From: Asterella californica
Lineage: Eukaryota; Streptophyta; Marchantiopsida; Marchantiales; Aytoniaceae
NCBI GenBank assembly: GCA_036924285.1
Contig: JAYKYS010000015.1
Location: 10,168,001-10,232,000 of the forward strand
Length of the DNA stretch: 64,000 bases
Reading direction: 5' to 3'
The notes beneath the pieces are model-generated. The model ran no database searches, was not told the origin of the DNA, and was given only the letters and a program-made list of their open reading frames with translations. Of the stretch, positions 21,638 to 32,717 are shown piece by piece (positions within the stretch are counted from its first letter, which is position 1; each line of letters begins with the position of its first letter). A program made the translations under genes and the position numbers.

Positions 21638-22113
21638 CACAACTCAGCCGAGTCCTCCTTTGAAGTCGACAACTTCTCCGTCTCAGCTCTTTGAGTCTCG
21701 TCCAACTTCTCGACTACGGACGTAAGTAGGGCGGCCACATCGACGCACTTGTGTCCTCTTGATAGATCACCCACTCCACAACTTGGACAAGGATCTTCGC
21801 CTAGAAGATGAATTGGCGCTGGTGACGATGGACCCACTCGAAGACTCAAATCAGTAAACTCCCGCTTCCCTTTAGCTCTCTCGGTTCTGATTCTAGTTGG
21901 ACAATTCACTACTTTGTGTCCCAACCCTCTACAGAAATAACACCACAAGTCGGTTTCTACTCTTCTCCTCGGCGATTCTACTTGAGGTTTAGTACTAGGG
22001 TTTTCAAACTCGACGATAATCTCTCTCGAACTTTCTCCGACACTTACTATGACATCTAAACCTTGAGGAAGGTTTCTAAGTCTAACTTTCCAATCTTTTG
22101 AATTTCCACTCAT
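21637..22113 (-). CDS. Zinc-knuckle leader ORF of element D (158 aa)
   Basis: An intact ORF upstream of gag-pol in the same orientation. It holds a CX2CX4HX4C knuckle (CYFCRGLGHKVVNC, about residues 58-71) and a second Cys/His cluster (CPSCGVGDLSRGHKC, about 107-121), and ends in a charged tail. Zinc knuckles bind RNA or single-stranded DNA, so a Gag-like or RNA-chaperone role is possible. The start is ATG 22113; the open frame extends five codons further without an ATG. Extra ORFs between LTR and gag are uncommon in this superfamily. It could also be a remnant of a longer ancestral gag or a captured host fragment. Confidence 0.55.
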   Translation of the reverse strand: MSGNSKDWKVRLRNLPQGLDVIVSVGESSREIIVEFENPSTKPQVESPRRRVETDLWCYFCRGLGHKVVNCPTRIRTERAKGKREFTDLSLRVGPSSPAPIHLLGEDPCPSCGVGDLSRGHKCVDVAALLTSVVEKLDETQRAETEKLSTSKEDSAEL

Positions 22114-22251
22114 GTTGCACCTTCTCAACCATTAAGTGGACAAAATATCATAGAGGAAAATAATTCTACATTACTTTCTTAACTCTTCCGAGCTTTATAT
22201 TAGAAATCGTGCATTATACATGCGATACACGAAATAAAATCTAATCTAATA

Positions 22252-22569
22252 TTAACTATCAAAGATATGATCCTCCTCACCCTCGTTTGTACTCATCACA
22301 ACAGACATCTTGAACTCGCTCTTGTAAGGATCCAACTCTATTTCACCAGGAGCATTCGTGGCCTCCATAGTGAATGATGCTTTAAACTCGACTTTCTTCA
22401 AATCTGTGCCAATTGTCGCGGAAGCTTCTTCGTATAGAGTAAAGAGGGCACCCCAAGTGCTATAGATGCGTGTTCGTAACTCATCTATACTTAACTTGGG
22501 CTTCTCCGTCTCTGTTCGAACTCCTAAACGTCTCTTCTTCCACCTCGTCATTCGAACTGGATTCCCCAT
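22252..22569 (-). CDS. Leader ORF of element D, unknown (105 aa)
   Basis: An ORF from ATG 22569, same strand as gag-pol and upstream of the zinc-knuckle ORF. It starts with a basic segment (RWKKRRLGVR) and ends acidic. The composition looks like ordinary protein rather than random frame (alternating charged and hydrophobic residues, an ELRTRIYSTWGALFTLYEEA helix-like segment), but I recognise no family. About 140 bases separate it from the next ORF. Confidence 0.4.
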   Translation of the reverse strand: MGNPVRMTRWKKRRLGVRTETEKPKLSIDELRTRIYSTWGALFTLYEEASATIGTDLKKVEFKASFTMEATNAPGEIELDPYKSEFKMSVVMSTNEGEEDHIFDS

Positions 22570-22785
22570 GACGTATCTTCAAGACCTCCTTGTATGCCGA
22601 AACGTATCTCTCTTAGTTGGTAAGAGATCTCTCCAAGATTTTTGTGGTCTCCAGTAGCTCAACCTCCAAGCTACTAAATCATGAAGTTTCAACAGAAACT
22701 TCTCTAATCAGAAGAGATGGTGATGACTGTACAAATTTTCAGAGAACTGAAATTTGTATATTTTCACTTCCCTCATGGTTGTCAA

Positions 22786-23160
22786 CCCCCTCCACTTTGA
22801 AAAATCCTTTCTCCCTCTTCAGACCTCATCTTCTCATGATTTCTTTTGTCCTGGATAGCTTATCAGCCACTCTAAAACACTGGAAAGTTTCTCAGGAAAA
22901 TAAAATTCACAGAAAATCTGACACTGACTGTAAACTTTTTCCAGAGAACAGAATTCCTCAACTCTCACGAATAGACCCCCTCAACTTTGAAAAATCATTG
23001 CTCCCTCTCTAGACCACCTTTTCCTATGATTCCTTTTGTCTTAGATAGGTTATCAGCCAATCTAAAACACTGGAAAGTTTCTCAGGAAAATAAAATTCAC
23101 AGAAAAGTTGACAGCGACTGTACAAATTTTCCAGAGAGCAGAATTTCTAAACTCACAAAT
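22786..23160 (-). repeat. 190-bp tandem duplication in element D leader
   Basis: Two diverged copies start at 22786 and 22976, marked by CCCCCTC(C/A)ACTTTGAAAAATC, and share an AAACACTGGAAAGTTTCTC block. The region lies between the PBS and the leader ORFs, where packaging or dimerisation signals are expected. Confidence 0.8.
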
Positions 23161-23433
23161 TTCTCTCCTCTAATAACTTTTCTCTCCTCCTTCTCTACAA
23201 CTCTTGTTGCACCTCCTTTCAACTCTCCTCAAACCCTTTCTAAGTGAACAAGATGTAAAGAATGACTTCGAACGCGTCATATATCACTACGGGATACACG
23301 AAAGGTTCTAACGTTGCTAACATCGCGTTAGCTCTCTCTCCTCCCAACGTTCTCTCCATGTGCTCTCTCATAATCTCCTTTTGTCGAATATAGAACTGAA
23401 CTCTAAACATCGTTCAACGATCCCTTCAAGTGA

Positions 23434-23452
23434 GGTCCCGGCAACGGAACCA
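23434..23452 (-). other. Candidate primer binding site of element D
   Basis: TGGTTCCGTTGCCGGGACC on the - strand lies four bases inside the 5' LTR. The GTTGCCGGG core resembles primer sites complementary to tRNA-Asp-like 3' ends; the exact tRNA is not determined. Confidence 0.6.
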
Positions 23453-23456
23453 AAAA

Positions 23457-24372
23457 TGTAAACCCTCCGCGGTCCTAACGATCAACTACCCCCCGATCTC
23501 TCAACCTCCACGATCGTCATCCACGAATCTGCAACTGTCGGGCCTGTCTCTCACTCAGGGGTCACCTCTGATGGCTTTGATGGAAGCACACCATGAATCT
23601 TGAAGGGAAAAATGCTAAGTTCACTCTCATTCATACACCCACAAACTTATCAACTAAAATCTCCATAATCTCATCCACTAAAATCCTCCATTCTAACGAC
23701 GTCTCTCAAGTTCTCACATGCTAAAAATATCCCACACTCTCTATATTACTCAAGTTGTCATTACGACGATGTGAAAACAAGGATGAGGAGCTCTTCTCTA
23801 CTCCTCTATTTATACATTCTAGGTTTTTACTTTGGTACCCTCCGGTAACTCAGCCGTAACTACTTTTACCGGGTTTTACTAAGATATTACTTAAGGTAAA
23901 AGCATTGATCACATGGGCTTTTTACCTTTTCACATGGGCTTATTCCTTCAAAGTCAACAACTTCTAGAAGGATTCTGGAATATTCTCAAGGAATCTCGAA
24001 TTTCCACCCCCCCTCTACACTAGGACCCACTAAAAAGGAAACATGTGGAATCTCTTCTTGTTTTTAATGCCCACAAAGTCCACAACTTTAATCCAACCAC
24101 TAATATCAAGTCAAAAAGGAGATAAGGGATACTTTCCACCCCCTTTCTACCTTTTAGACAAGATGACAAGATAGTAGTGCTCACTCTTTAGCAAATATCT
24201 GAATTCTGCCAAAAGTACAGCTAAGTTTAACCATAACTAACTTTTAGCTAGTCATGACTAACTTGATATCTCCTAAAAGTACTTTGGCAGTAAATAAACA
24301 TTCTCAACACTTAGTTAGAACTAAACACCTTACTAATAGATAAACTTCCTATGTGTAACATAGGTCGTTACA
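23457..24372 (-). repeat. 5' LTR of element D (916 bp)
   Basis: Same length and, on reading, same sequence as 15608-16523. It contains the element's promoter. Confidence 0.93.
23807..23814 (-). promoter_or_regulatory. TATA box in 5' LTR of element D
   Basis: TATAAATA followed by GAGGAGTAGAGAAGAG on the - strand. The LTR of element C has TATAAATAGAGGGG at 25947 in the equivalent place, so the motif is kept within the family. Confidence 0.65.
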
Positions 24373-25420
24373 GGACGTTGGATATCATTGGAAGGGTATT
24401 TTCAAGGACTGTTTGGAGTATTGCAAAACTTACGATGTGTGTCAAGTCTTTGCCATGAAGTCTACTAGCACTCCTCTCTTGAGATCAGTTCTTGTGCTAG
24501 GACTGTTCGAGAAGTGGGAGATTGATCATGTAGGCCCGTTAAACAAAACCCCTCGTAGCAACAGATATATCGTGATTGCAACCGACTATCTGACCAAGTG
24601 GGTGGAAGCTAGACCACTTAAAGCCACAAGTGAGGAAGAGGTTGGTCGTTTCTATGAGAACGGATCATTACTAGATTTGGATGTCTTCTTGAGTTGGTTT
24701 CTGATAGAGGTGGTGAATTTGTGAGAAGCATCACAATCACTATGTTAGAACATTTCTCCATCAAGCCGCGGGTGACAACTTTTTACAAATCAAATGCTAA
24801 CGGGCTAGCTGAGAAGACCAATCATACCTTGTGTACGATGCTGACCAAGGACGCTGATATGGAGGATGCGAAGCACAACTAGGATAAGAGGTTACATGCA
24901 ATCTTGTGAGAGTATAGGACTACTACGAAGACTTCAACGGGGTACTCATTTTCATCTTGTTTATGGTGTGGAATCGAAGTTGTCGATATAGTTTGATCTA
25001 CCTACCTTTCAAACTATCCATAAGAGGTTAAAGAGGTTGATTGGAGCAACAGCTGAGAAGTCTAGAAAGGAGTAACTACAAGAGCTGGAGGAAGCACGAG
25101 TTGTGGCAATGGTTCAGATGGAGAAGACGCAAGAACGTCAAAAGAAGTATTACGACAAGCGTCTCGGTAAGAGAAAAGTAAGCTGTTCAAGGAAGGAGAT
25201 ATGGTAATGCTTTTTGATACCATTAGGTATAAAAGAGCTAGAAAGAAGTTTCTCTGGGTTATTTTGGTCCTTTCATTTTCGAGAAGGTGTGGAGTAATTT
25301 TACATACGACTTGAAAGGTTAGGAGGACGAAGGTTTGACCGGGTGAATCACGACAAGCTCAAGCTCTTTCATCAAAGAAAAATCATCGTTCACTCCAAGG
25401 ATAGAGTGAAAACTTAGTCC
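24373..25420 (+). pseudogene. gag-pol relic of element C, 3' part (integrase)
   Basis: Continues element C after insertion D, beginning with the second GGAC. Integrase zinc region CKTYDVC-like cysteines and the first DDE residue (WEIDHVGPL) are readable. A frameshift near 24690 separates the SDRGGEF motif. Further stops lie near 24882, 24906 and 25075. The C-terminal HDKLKLFHQRK segment precedes the polypurine tract. Non-functional. Confidence 0.8.
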
Positions 25421-25429
25421 GAGGATAAA

Positions 25430-26200
25430 TGTAACGGGTTGCATAGTAGTAAATATATGATAAGTTATAACTATGTGTGGTGAGTCTTCTAAATAAGTCC
25501 CAAGGCTAGACAACACTCTAAGTTAGTAACAAATAACTAAGAGTAGTCACAGTTAGAGTTGGTGGTATTTGAGGACAGAATATTAAAATATTCTAAATGT
25601 GAGAATCTCTATTTTATTTGGTTGTGCATAAAAGGACAAGTAGGTGAATAATACACTCTTGTTTGTATGCGTGACTGAATTTTATCTGTTGTAGAGGCTT
25701 AAGATCAACAATCAAGAAGGTTATTGACCTTTTTGGTTCAATTATGTGTTAGTACTTTGTCTTATAAGGAGCAATCCGAGATTCCTTTTCAAAGATTCCT
25801 TCTACTTCTAGAAGGATTTAAATTATTAGAGTAGAGTCAAAAGTAGAGACTTTTATCTTTGACTTATGACTTTTATCTTTGACTTGGTCTCGGTAAACTG
25901 CGGTATATAAGATTTATAAGTAGTTACCGTGGTAAATTTGGAATAGTATAAATAGAGGGGTTGTGGAGTGATCCCTCATTTTCCCTTTTTTTGTATTTGG
26001 AAGCCATTAGGCTATATCTATGAAGGGTGTTTTTCATCTCTGTCTCCATGAGAGTTCATGTTCCGCGTGAGGAAGTGATATGGGTGTGTTGAGAGCTAGA
26101 TTTAGCCGATGCCTCCTAGTTCTGTGATGCGTCTCATCAAAAGTCATCAGAGGTTTACCTTGGGTGAGAGACAGGACCGGTAGCAAGCTTCAGGGTCACA
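25430..26200 (+). repeat. 3' LTR of element C
   Basis: Starts TGTAACGGG after a polypurine-like AGTCCGAGGATAAA. It carries a TATAAATA box at 25947-25954 and a GTGAGAGACAGG block shared with LTR D near its end. The right boundary at 26200 (TCACA) is placed where copia coding sequence in the opposite orientation begins. Without the 5' copy the end is an estimate. Confidence 0.65.
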
Positions 26201-29200
26201 ATATCTAAATATTCGTTTAACTGCTTGTCAATTATCGGAGTGTGGATCTAAACTGAATCCAGCTATCAAACTTACTGCGTATGCGATATCAGATCTAGTT
26301 CCGATCATTGCAAACATTAGCGATCTTATTGTCTCTTCGTATGAAACTTATACAGAGACAGACTCTCCTTCAACGTTATTCACATTGAGTTGTGCACTTA
26401 CATCTGCCGGAGTGGATACTGTATGTGCGTCCTTCTGACCAAATCTTTCTAGAATGTTTAAAACACATCTAGATTGACTAAGATAGAGTCTCTTATTAAC
26501 TCTTTCTCTATGAATCTGAAAGCCAACGTAAAATTCAGCTTCTCTATACGTGATTTCTAGATTCTCTTGAAGATATGCTATCATTTCCTTTAATAAGATC
26601 AGATTACCATTGCATACTAGTCCATCATCAACAAATATTGTTGTAATGATTTTTGGACTTTCTGCTTTAATATACACACAAGAGTCTGCAGTAGTGGGTG
26701 TAAGATTATACTTCACCAAGAACTGATGGAACTTCGTATTCCAAGTACGGCTAGTCTGCTTCAAGTCATACAACGTCTTCTTCAAACGACATACATCTCC
26801 TCTACTCCCTTCTTCATATCCAGCTGGTTGCTCCATGTAAATTTCTTCTTGGAGGTCTCCGTTGAGAAAAGTAGTTTTTACATCAAACTGTATCATCTCC
26901 AAGTCTTCTGTTGCCACGATTGAAAGCATTGTACGAATGAATCAAATTTCATCACCGGTGAAAAGTGTCCTCGAAATCTACACCAAGGACTCGAGAAAAA
27001 CCTTTGGCGACAAGTCTGGCTTTATACTTGTCTACCTCCCCAGTTGGTTTCAATTTAGTCTTGAAAACAACCAATGACATTTTATTGCACGACGACCGAG
27101 TGATAATTGGCATAAACTCCATGTGTCATTTTTTATCAGTGTTGCATGTTCCTCTTCCATGCTGCACACCACCTAGGATCTTGGCATGCATCTTCAAAAC
27201 AAACGGGATCCTCAACTGAACTTGTGGCTCTCTCTAAAGCTATGCTAAACCAAGCATTAAAGATCTTTTGTGTATCGTACTCCCACTCTCCATATTGTTG
27301 TGGCTTTCTCCTCTCTGTTTTGAGACTTCTTTGATGTGATTCTCCTCTCATTGGATTGTTAAGATCTTGACTATTCTGTCCTTGACTTAATCCAATTTCG
27401 GCATCAGAGCTTGAACTTACATCTGAAGGATCGGAACTGGTTGCCTTCTCTTCATGATCACTAACATGTACAGCACGTGCTTGCTGACTAGAAATGTGAG
27501 CCTCATTGCTGCTTGTGATATTAGAGTTTCCCAATAACTCATCTTCTAGAGAAATACTTCTTGCTTGATTAGTAGCAATCACCGACACCACCAAATCTTC
27601 ATCGTTCTCAATCTTGAAGTCATCAGACTTACTACTGGATGAAGATATAACCTTATGGAAATTGACCTCTCTACTATCTCTTACTTTATTAATGTAACTA
27701 TCCCACACTCTGTAAGTAGAGGAATTTTCACAATATCCTACAAAAGTAAACTTTTTACTTTCTGGATCAAGTTTCTTCTGAAGTTGATCTGGTACTAGGA
27801 CAAAAGCGTCACGCCCAAACATATGAAGGTGAGAAACTACAAGTTTTCTCCTTTTCAAATTCTCAACAAGAGTACACACACATCTCGTACCTCTTGTAGG
27901 ACTTTGATTGAGAACATAAACAACTGTATTTATAACTTCGGTCCAGAGCCTCAATGGGAGTTGTGCTGCAGTCAACATGCATCAAGCACTTTCCATGATG
28001 ATACGATTGTCATGTTTGACTCGTCCATTCTGCTCAGGTGAATACGGTGTTGTCACTTCATGCTTGACTCCAGCATCTTTCAAATAAGTCGCAAAAAGCT
28101 TATTCACGAATTCACTGCCCCGGTCCGTTCTCAAGACATGTACAATCGTTCCAACATCTCTTAAGATCTGTTTCTCCACCTTGTAACACAAAAATATATT
28201 TGTTTTGTTGGCAATAAAATAAACAAAATGATATCCGCTGAAATCATCTTTGAACAAGACGAAATATCTGGCACCCCCACTAAGTTAACACTCATCAGTC
28301 CACACAAGTCGGCATGTAGAAATTCTCTCGGACGTGTTGCACATTCTCTGCTATTATTGTAGGGAACGATTGTCGATGTTGCTTCCTCACAGTACATGCC
28401 TCACAGAAAAGATCATCGAGCTGAATGAAAGAATTTGGTAATCCTTCTACCATCTTCTCTTTATGCATCCTTAAGATTGTCATGAGATTAACATGACCGA
28501 AACAATAATACCAAAGAAATATGTTATCGTTCTTCTTTTCTATCATTGTAAAAATTATAGCATTCGCATGACCACTAGACAAAATTATCTTCATGTCTAG
28601 TCTATACAACTTTTTCTCTCGATGACCTCTCATCACCTCGACACCTTTGTCGTGAACAAGACTACACATATTCTTGGTGTATAAAGTATTGATGCCTTTG
28701 TCTGCTGTCTATCTTATAGAGAAAATATTTCTTCTCAATGAAGGTATAAAAAGAACATCGTGAAAAGTACCATTGAATATAACATCTCCAACAGATGTCG
28801 TGATGAGGATATTACTAACGTCTTCAACCTAGAGTTCACGATCATTTGCAACCTATACTAGCCATGCTTTGGATGCAATAGATCTAAAAGTACTAAACCA
28901 TGATCTTTGACCTATCATGTGTTCGATAGCACCATCGTCGACATACCACATGTGCGCCTCAATTTGAGACGAAGATTCAATTGCAGATGCTACATTGGTG
29001 GAGAGACTTGTTGTACTAGTCGAAGATTGAAGTTCCTTGTAGAACCTTTTTCTTACTTCTGCATTCTTTGGCCCAATGGCCACGGTTGCCACAATTACGA
29101 CAAGGATATTTTCATTTCAACTCGTCGATCTTGATCTTTCTGGATGACTTCTCAAACGATGTGAGAATTCGTTGATTTTGTCTCAACAGAGCTTGACTGT

Positions 29201-29815
29201 TATCAAGGGCAGCTGCTTCATTGCTGATGTAGAGGACTTCTTCCTTCAACAACCGCGTGGTGAGCTTTTCCAGCGTTTGCTCGTCGGACAATACATTATC
29301 CCAAGCTGCAAGTACATTTTTGTATGTAGAAGGCAAACTGCATATGATTTTAGTAATAACAACAGAAGATGACGGTGGACTCTCCTAAATCATTGAGTCG
29401 CTTCGCCAGTGCTTCTATTCTGCTTATGTAACTGGCTACATCATCAGACTGCATTTTGCATTCCAAGAATTGTTGTAGGATATGCTTGTTCTCCAAGGCG
29501 TTCTGGTCATGAAGAGTTCTCAGACAACTCCACTTGATGAGCAATGGTACAATTGACTAACCTCTCCAATAACTTCTCATCGATCCTTGCACAGATGTAC
29601 ATTCTCGCAGCATTGTCTTTTTTCTTCCATTGCGCTTCCCTATCCGGTCCTCTTGCTGCTGCGTGTGCAAAAGTATCACTGTCTTTTATCACGTCCAACA
29701 CCTCCTTCGCTTCAAAAAGCATTACCATCTGAAATTTCCAGAGTTGGAAATTTTGACCTTGAAACTTAGAGACATGACCTATGTCTTTCGGATCATTGGT
29801 TTGCTACACATCTTA
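26201..29815 (-). pseudogene. Decayed Ty1/copia gag-pol (element E)
   Basis: On the - strand the parts appear in copia order. gag starts near 29810 (FQLWKFQM). A CX2CX4HX4C knuckle CRNCGNRGHWAKEC lies near 29100. The protease-like WYVDDGAIEHM is near 28945. Then come gag-pre-integrase and HHCC (about 28560-28380), the integrase core (RTDRGSEF near 28130, a Glu in PEQNGR near 28035), RT from LVAKGF near 27010 through FVDDGLVC near 26630, and an RNase H beginning that stops at 26201. INT before RT is diagnostic of Ty1/copia. Multiple frameshifts and stops (for example near 26930 and 29350) make it dead. The 3' end is missing where the LTR of C begins, so C probably inserted into E. Confidence 0.85.
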
Positions 29816-30395
29816 AATGACTACACTCTCAATCTGTTCTATAGATATCTTTTGCTGAAGAATATCTAATTGCTTAGACTGCTAAACTTAAGACTTGTGA
29901 GCATGGGCACATAACCTATTGAGAATATCGAGACTATCCTATGGAAGCAACTTCTAATCAATCGCAGTGGTACAAATGTACATTGGAGAAAAAAAGATGA
30001 AATTTACAATGACACCCCACAGGTGATAGTGAATACAGAAAGAGACTCTCACTGTCCACACTAGGACTACTACCAAAACTATGTAAGTAGATAAACAACA
30101 GAGATCTATATACTACAGCAAGAGGAATACACGCTGAAATAAATATTCCTTCAGCATGTGCGATGACTATATCCAGAGAAACGCACATGAACCAAAAAAC
30201 GGCAGGGCATGTGAATCAGTAGAGAGAACCTATTCAAGGAGTTCAAGGCACTACTAGACTAAATAAAGTAATGTAATCACAATGAGTCGATAACTCTATT
30301 GGCTTTCAACCGTTTGTAGATAAGGGTGGGACTATGATCGACATGAGGTAACGGAGCTGCAGTACTTGCTTCTTATCGTTTACAGTAGGGAGAGA
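29816..30395. other. No feature recognised
   Basis: AT-rich sequence between the copia relic and the UGT stop. The 5' LTR of element E should be here, but I could not define TG...CA ends or a primer site. Confidence 0.4.
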
Positions 30396-32717
30396 TCATG
30401 ATGCGGTTAATATTTTTGTAGGATTTGTGACCTCTTCTGCAAAGGAATGGAGGGCTGCGTAGGAAGAACCGCCTTCTTTTAGAGAGATTTCTGCCAGCCT
30501 CTTGAGCACATGAACATTCTTTCGCACTTCCTCTGCTTGTTCTCCATTCATTAGGGCCTTAACTGCCGTCGTCACTTCTTCCCTACACACATCGCTTCTA
30601 TAGTCTTCGTCCGGGTTCTTGATCCCTATCCCCGCCTTCCATACATCTACTAGGAACCTACACAAACCGAACACGAAGTTCCGTTAGATCAATAAATCAA
30701 ACTACGTAGCCTTTGTTAGTTTTCTCTGATTGAATTTTCTTCGTTAGTTTTCTCGTAGAATTGCAGAAAGGTTTCAGGCAGCTCGGTGTGCCTGCGAGTA
30801 TGTTGACCTTTCTCCAGTGAAGGAAGAAGCATCTCACCTTTCTGGTTACAGCAATTAATGTTCTGGCAAAGGCAATGAACGATATTCTCTGACAAACATT
30901 AATACCTGGCATTGAGCGGTTGATCGAAAGACAAGGGCCATGTGATGAGAGGAACTCCCGCGCAGATGCTCTCCATAATGGAGTTCCACCCACAGTGTGA
31001 CAAGAATCCGCCGACAGCAGGGTGCTGCAAAATCCGAGACTGTGGTGCAAAACCTATCTCGATGAGACCTCGTCCTCTGGTTCTGTCTTCGAAACCCGCA
31101 GGAAGAACGGATGCCATAGTCTGAGACGGACCAATCTTATGGACCCACAGGAATGATACTCCGCTGTCTACTAGGCCATGTGCCAGCTCGAACGTGGCCT
31201 TCTCGGGGAGGTTCAACATGGTTCCGAATGCAACATACAACACTGACTTTGCAGGTTGCTTATCCAGCCATGTAAAGCACTTCGGATTCTCCATGTCCGC
31301 ATACTTAGGTGGAGGACTCAAAGTGAAACCATCAATATTAGCCACAGGACCGATTAGCAGAACTTTGGGTACCTGCAAGGCCTATTCAGTTTGCAACAAA
31401 TCAGCCACAACATCATGATGGTTAGCGTCATCAGCATACAAGTTAAGGAACCATGGAATGATCTCTACAGCTTCTGTAGCCCTTGACCATTTGAAAGATA
31501 CAGAAAGATGCGGATGATACAAACTTTGTGTTTGATCGTGTTATTTTCGTCACGAACAACTGAGTACTGATCGATTCTTTTCCACTGCTGGAACTGTCAG
31601 GAAAGCAGGCAATTTCTACCTGTGTGTTTTTGTTGACGGCCTTCTTCTGTCGGAGGCAGTCCCTGAGAGCAGTGACTGCTCCAGCCGGTGCATCCCACTC
31701 TTCCGCTTGGTTTATGAGAATCGCTTTGCATCTCTCGAATCGTTCGCATTTCGTGACGAAGAACTGAGGATAGCTGAGTATATCTGGTGGGTAGTCAAAA
31801 AGTCGAGAAAATTCCAGGCCAGGTATCTTCCCTTTCCGTACGTTCGGATCTGTTGAACAGAGCAGTGGATCCGATACCAGGAAACAGCTGTAGGTATACC
31901 ATGTAGCTGATGCGACTAGAGGATACCACGGGACCTTCAATTCTTCTGCTACTTCCTGCTCATCCGCACAATGATTTCAGCAATCTGACTAGAAAACAAC
32001 TACATGACATATCATCACGCGTTCTAGTTTCTGTTGGTTCTTGACAATGAAATTCAAATCCAGACCGTCAGAGTTCTTCGCTCAAGCTCAAAATTAATGC
32101 TCTTCAATAGACGGAAGTTGTGGCCGTGGCTGCAGAACGTGAAGAGGAGAGGAGAGCTTGTAACGTACCAAAAGAAAGGTGTAGAACATATCTGATAGGA
32201 TGCAAGTGAATCCATTAACATTGTCTTTCTCTATGGACAGCTTCGCCTTGATGGACTCGAATGCATTTTCTGCTAGTTGGATGAAGTACTCAGCCCCCGG
32301 TTTCTCCTTCATAACTTTGGCAGCTTCGTTTCCCAGTGCCGGCATCGGCAACTCTTCAGTACGCAAGTCCAGGCTTCCGAAATCGCCCCTTTCCTTGAGC
32401 TTCGCAAGCTCTTCCACTCGGCTCTGGCTACTTACGGCCGTGACGATGACTTTGTTCACGTATGCGGGAGAAGAAAGGAGGTACAAGATATGATGAAATA
32501 GGTAGTAATGCCCCGCCCCACCAGCATAAACCATGAGCAAATGAGCTCGACGATCACCTTGCTGGCCATTTGGCCTCCCCATCCTTCCTTTGGAGAACAC
32601 GGCAAGTCCTATTGCTGTACTCTCGAATTCAATTGCTATTGCTGTCTGCGTGCTCGGACGAGGACTTGTCTCAAGTTGTTTCCCCGGCTTCCTCCCGCTC
32701 TGCTTACATCCAGCCAT
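30396..32717 (-). CDS. UDP-glycosyltransferase, family 1 (4 exons, 537 aa)
   Basis: Transfers sugar from a UDP-sugar to small-molecule acceptors in the cytosol; the acceptor cannot be told from sequence. Exons: 32717-32169, 31955-31620, 31372-30906, 30657-30396, all with GT-AG introns and agreeing phases. The N-terminal GGAGHYYLFHHIL segment carries the catalytic-type His. The exon 3 PSPG box runs from FAPQSRILQHPAVGGF through HCGWNSIMES to the terminal DQ, where canonical boxes begin with Trp rather than Phe. The last exon continues FLVDVWKAGIGI, as expected. The first ATG gives a 45-residue extension; ATG 32582 (MGRPNG) is an alternative start closer to the family's usual ~480 residues. Stop at 30396. 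Confidence 0.87.

Larger units (their letters stand above)
15608..24372 (-). mobile_element. Intact Ty3/gypsy element D (8765 bp)
   Basis: A complete LTR retrotransposon on the - strand. It has a 5' LTR (23457-24372), PBS, a ~2-kb leader with small ORFs, an uninterrupted gag-pol frame, a polypurine tract and a 3' LTR (15608-16523), flanked by a GGAC duplication. By eye the two LTRs, both 916 bp, show no difference. Together with the open gag-pol this indicates a very recent insertion of a possibly active element. Confidence 0.93.
11980..26200 (+). mobile_element. Decayed Ty3/gypsy element C, split by element D
   Basis: This + strand element belongs to the same family as D. Its gag-pol relic (11980-15607 and 24373-25420) is interrupted by D at the codons of an ILD|VGYHW motif and resumes exactly there after D. 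A 3' LTR follows. No 5' LTR is visible; it would lie beyond element B. Confidence 0.85.

Noticed and set aside
16561..23247. Many + strand ORFs opposite element D
   Set aside because: Shadows of the 1628-codon gag-pol and leader ORFs; no independent motifs.
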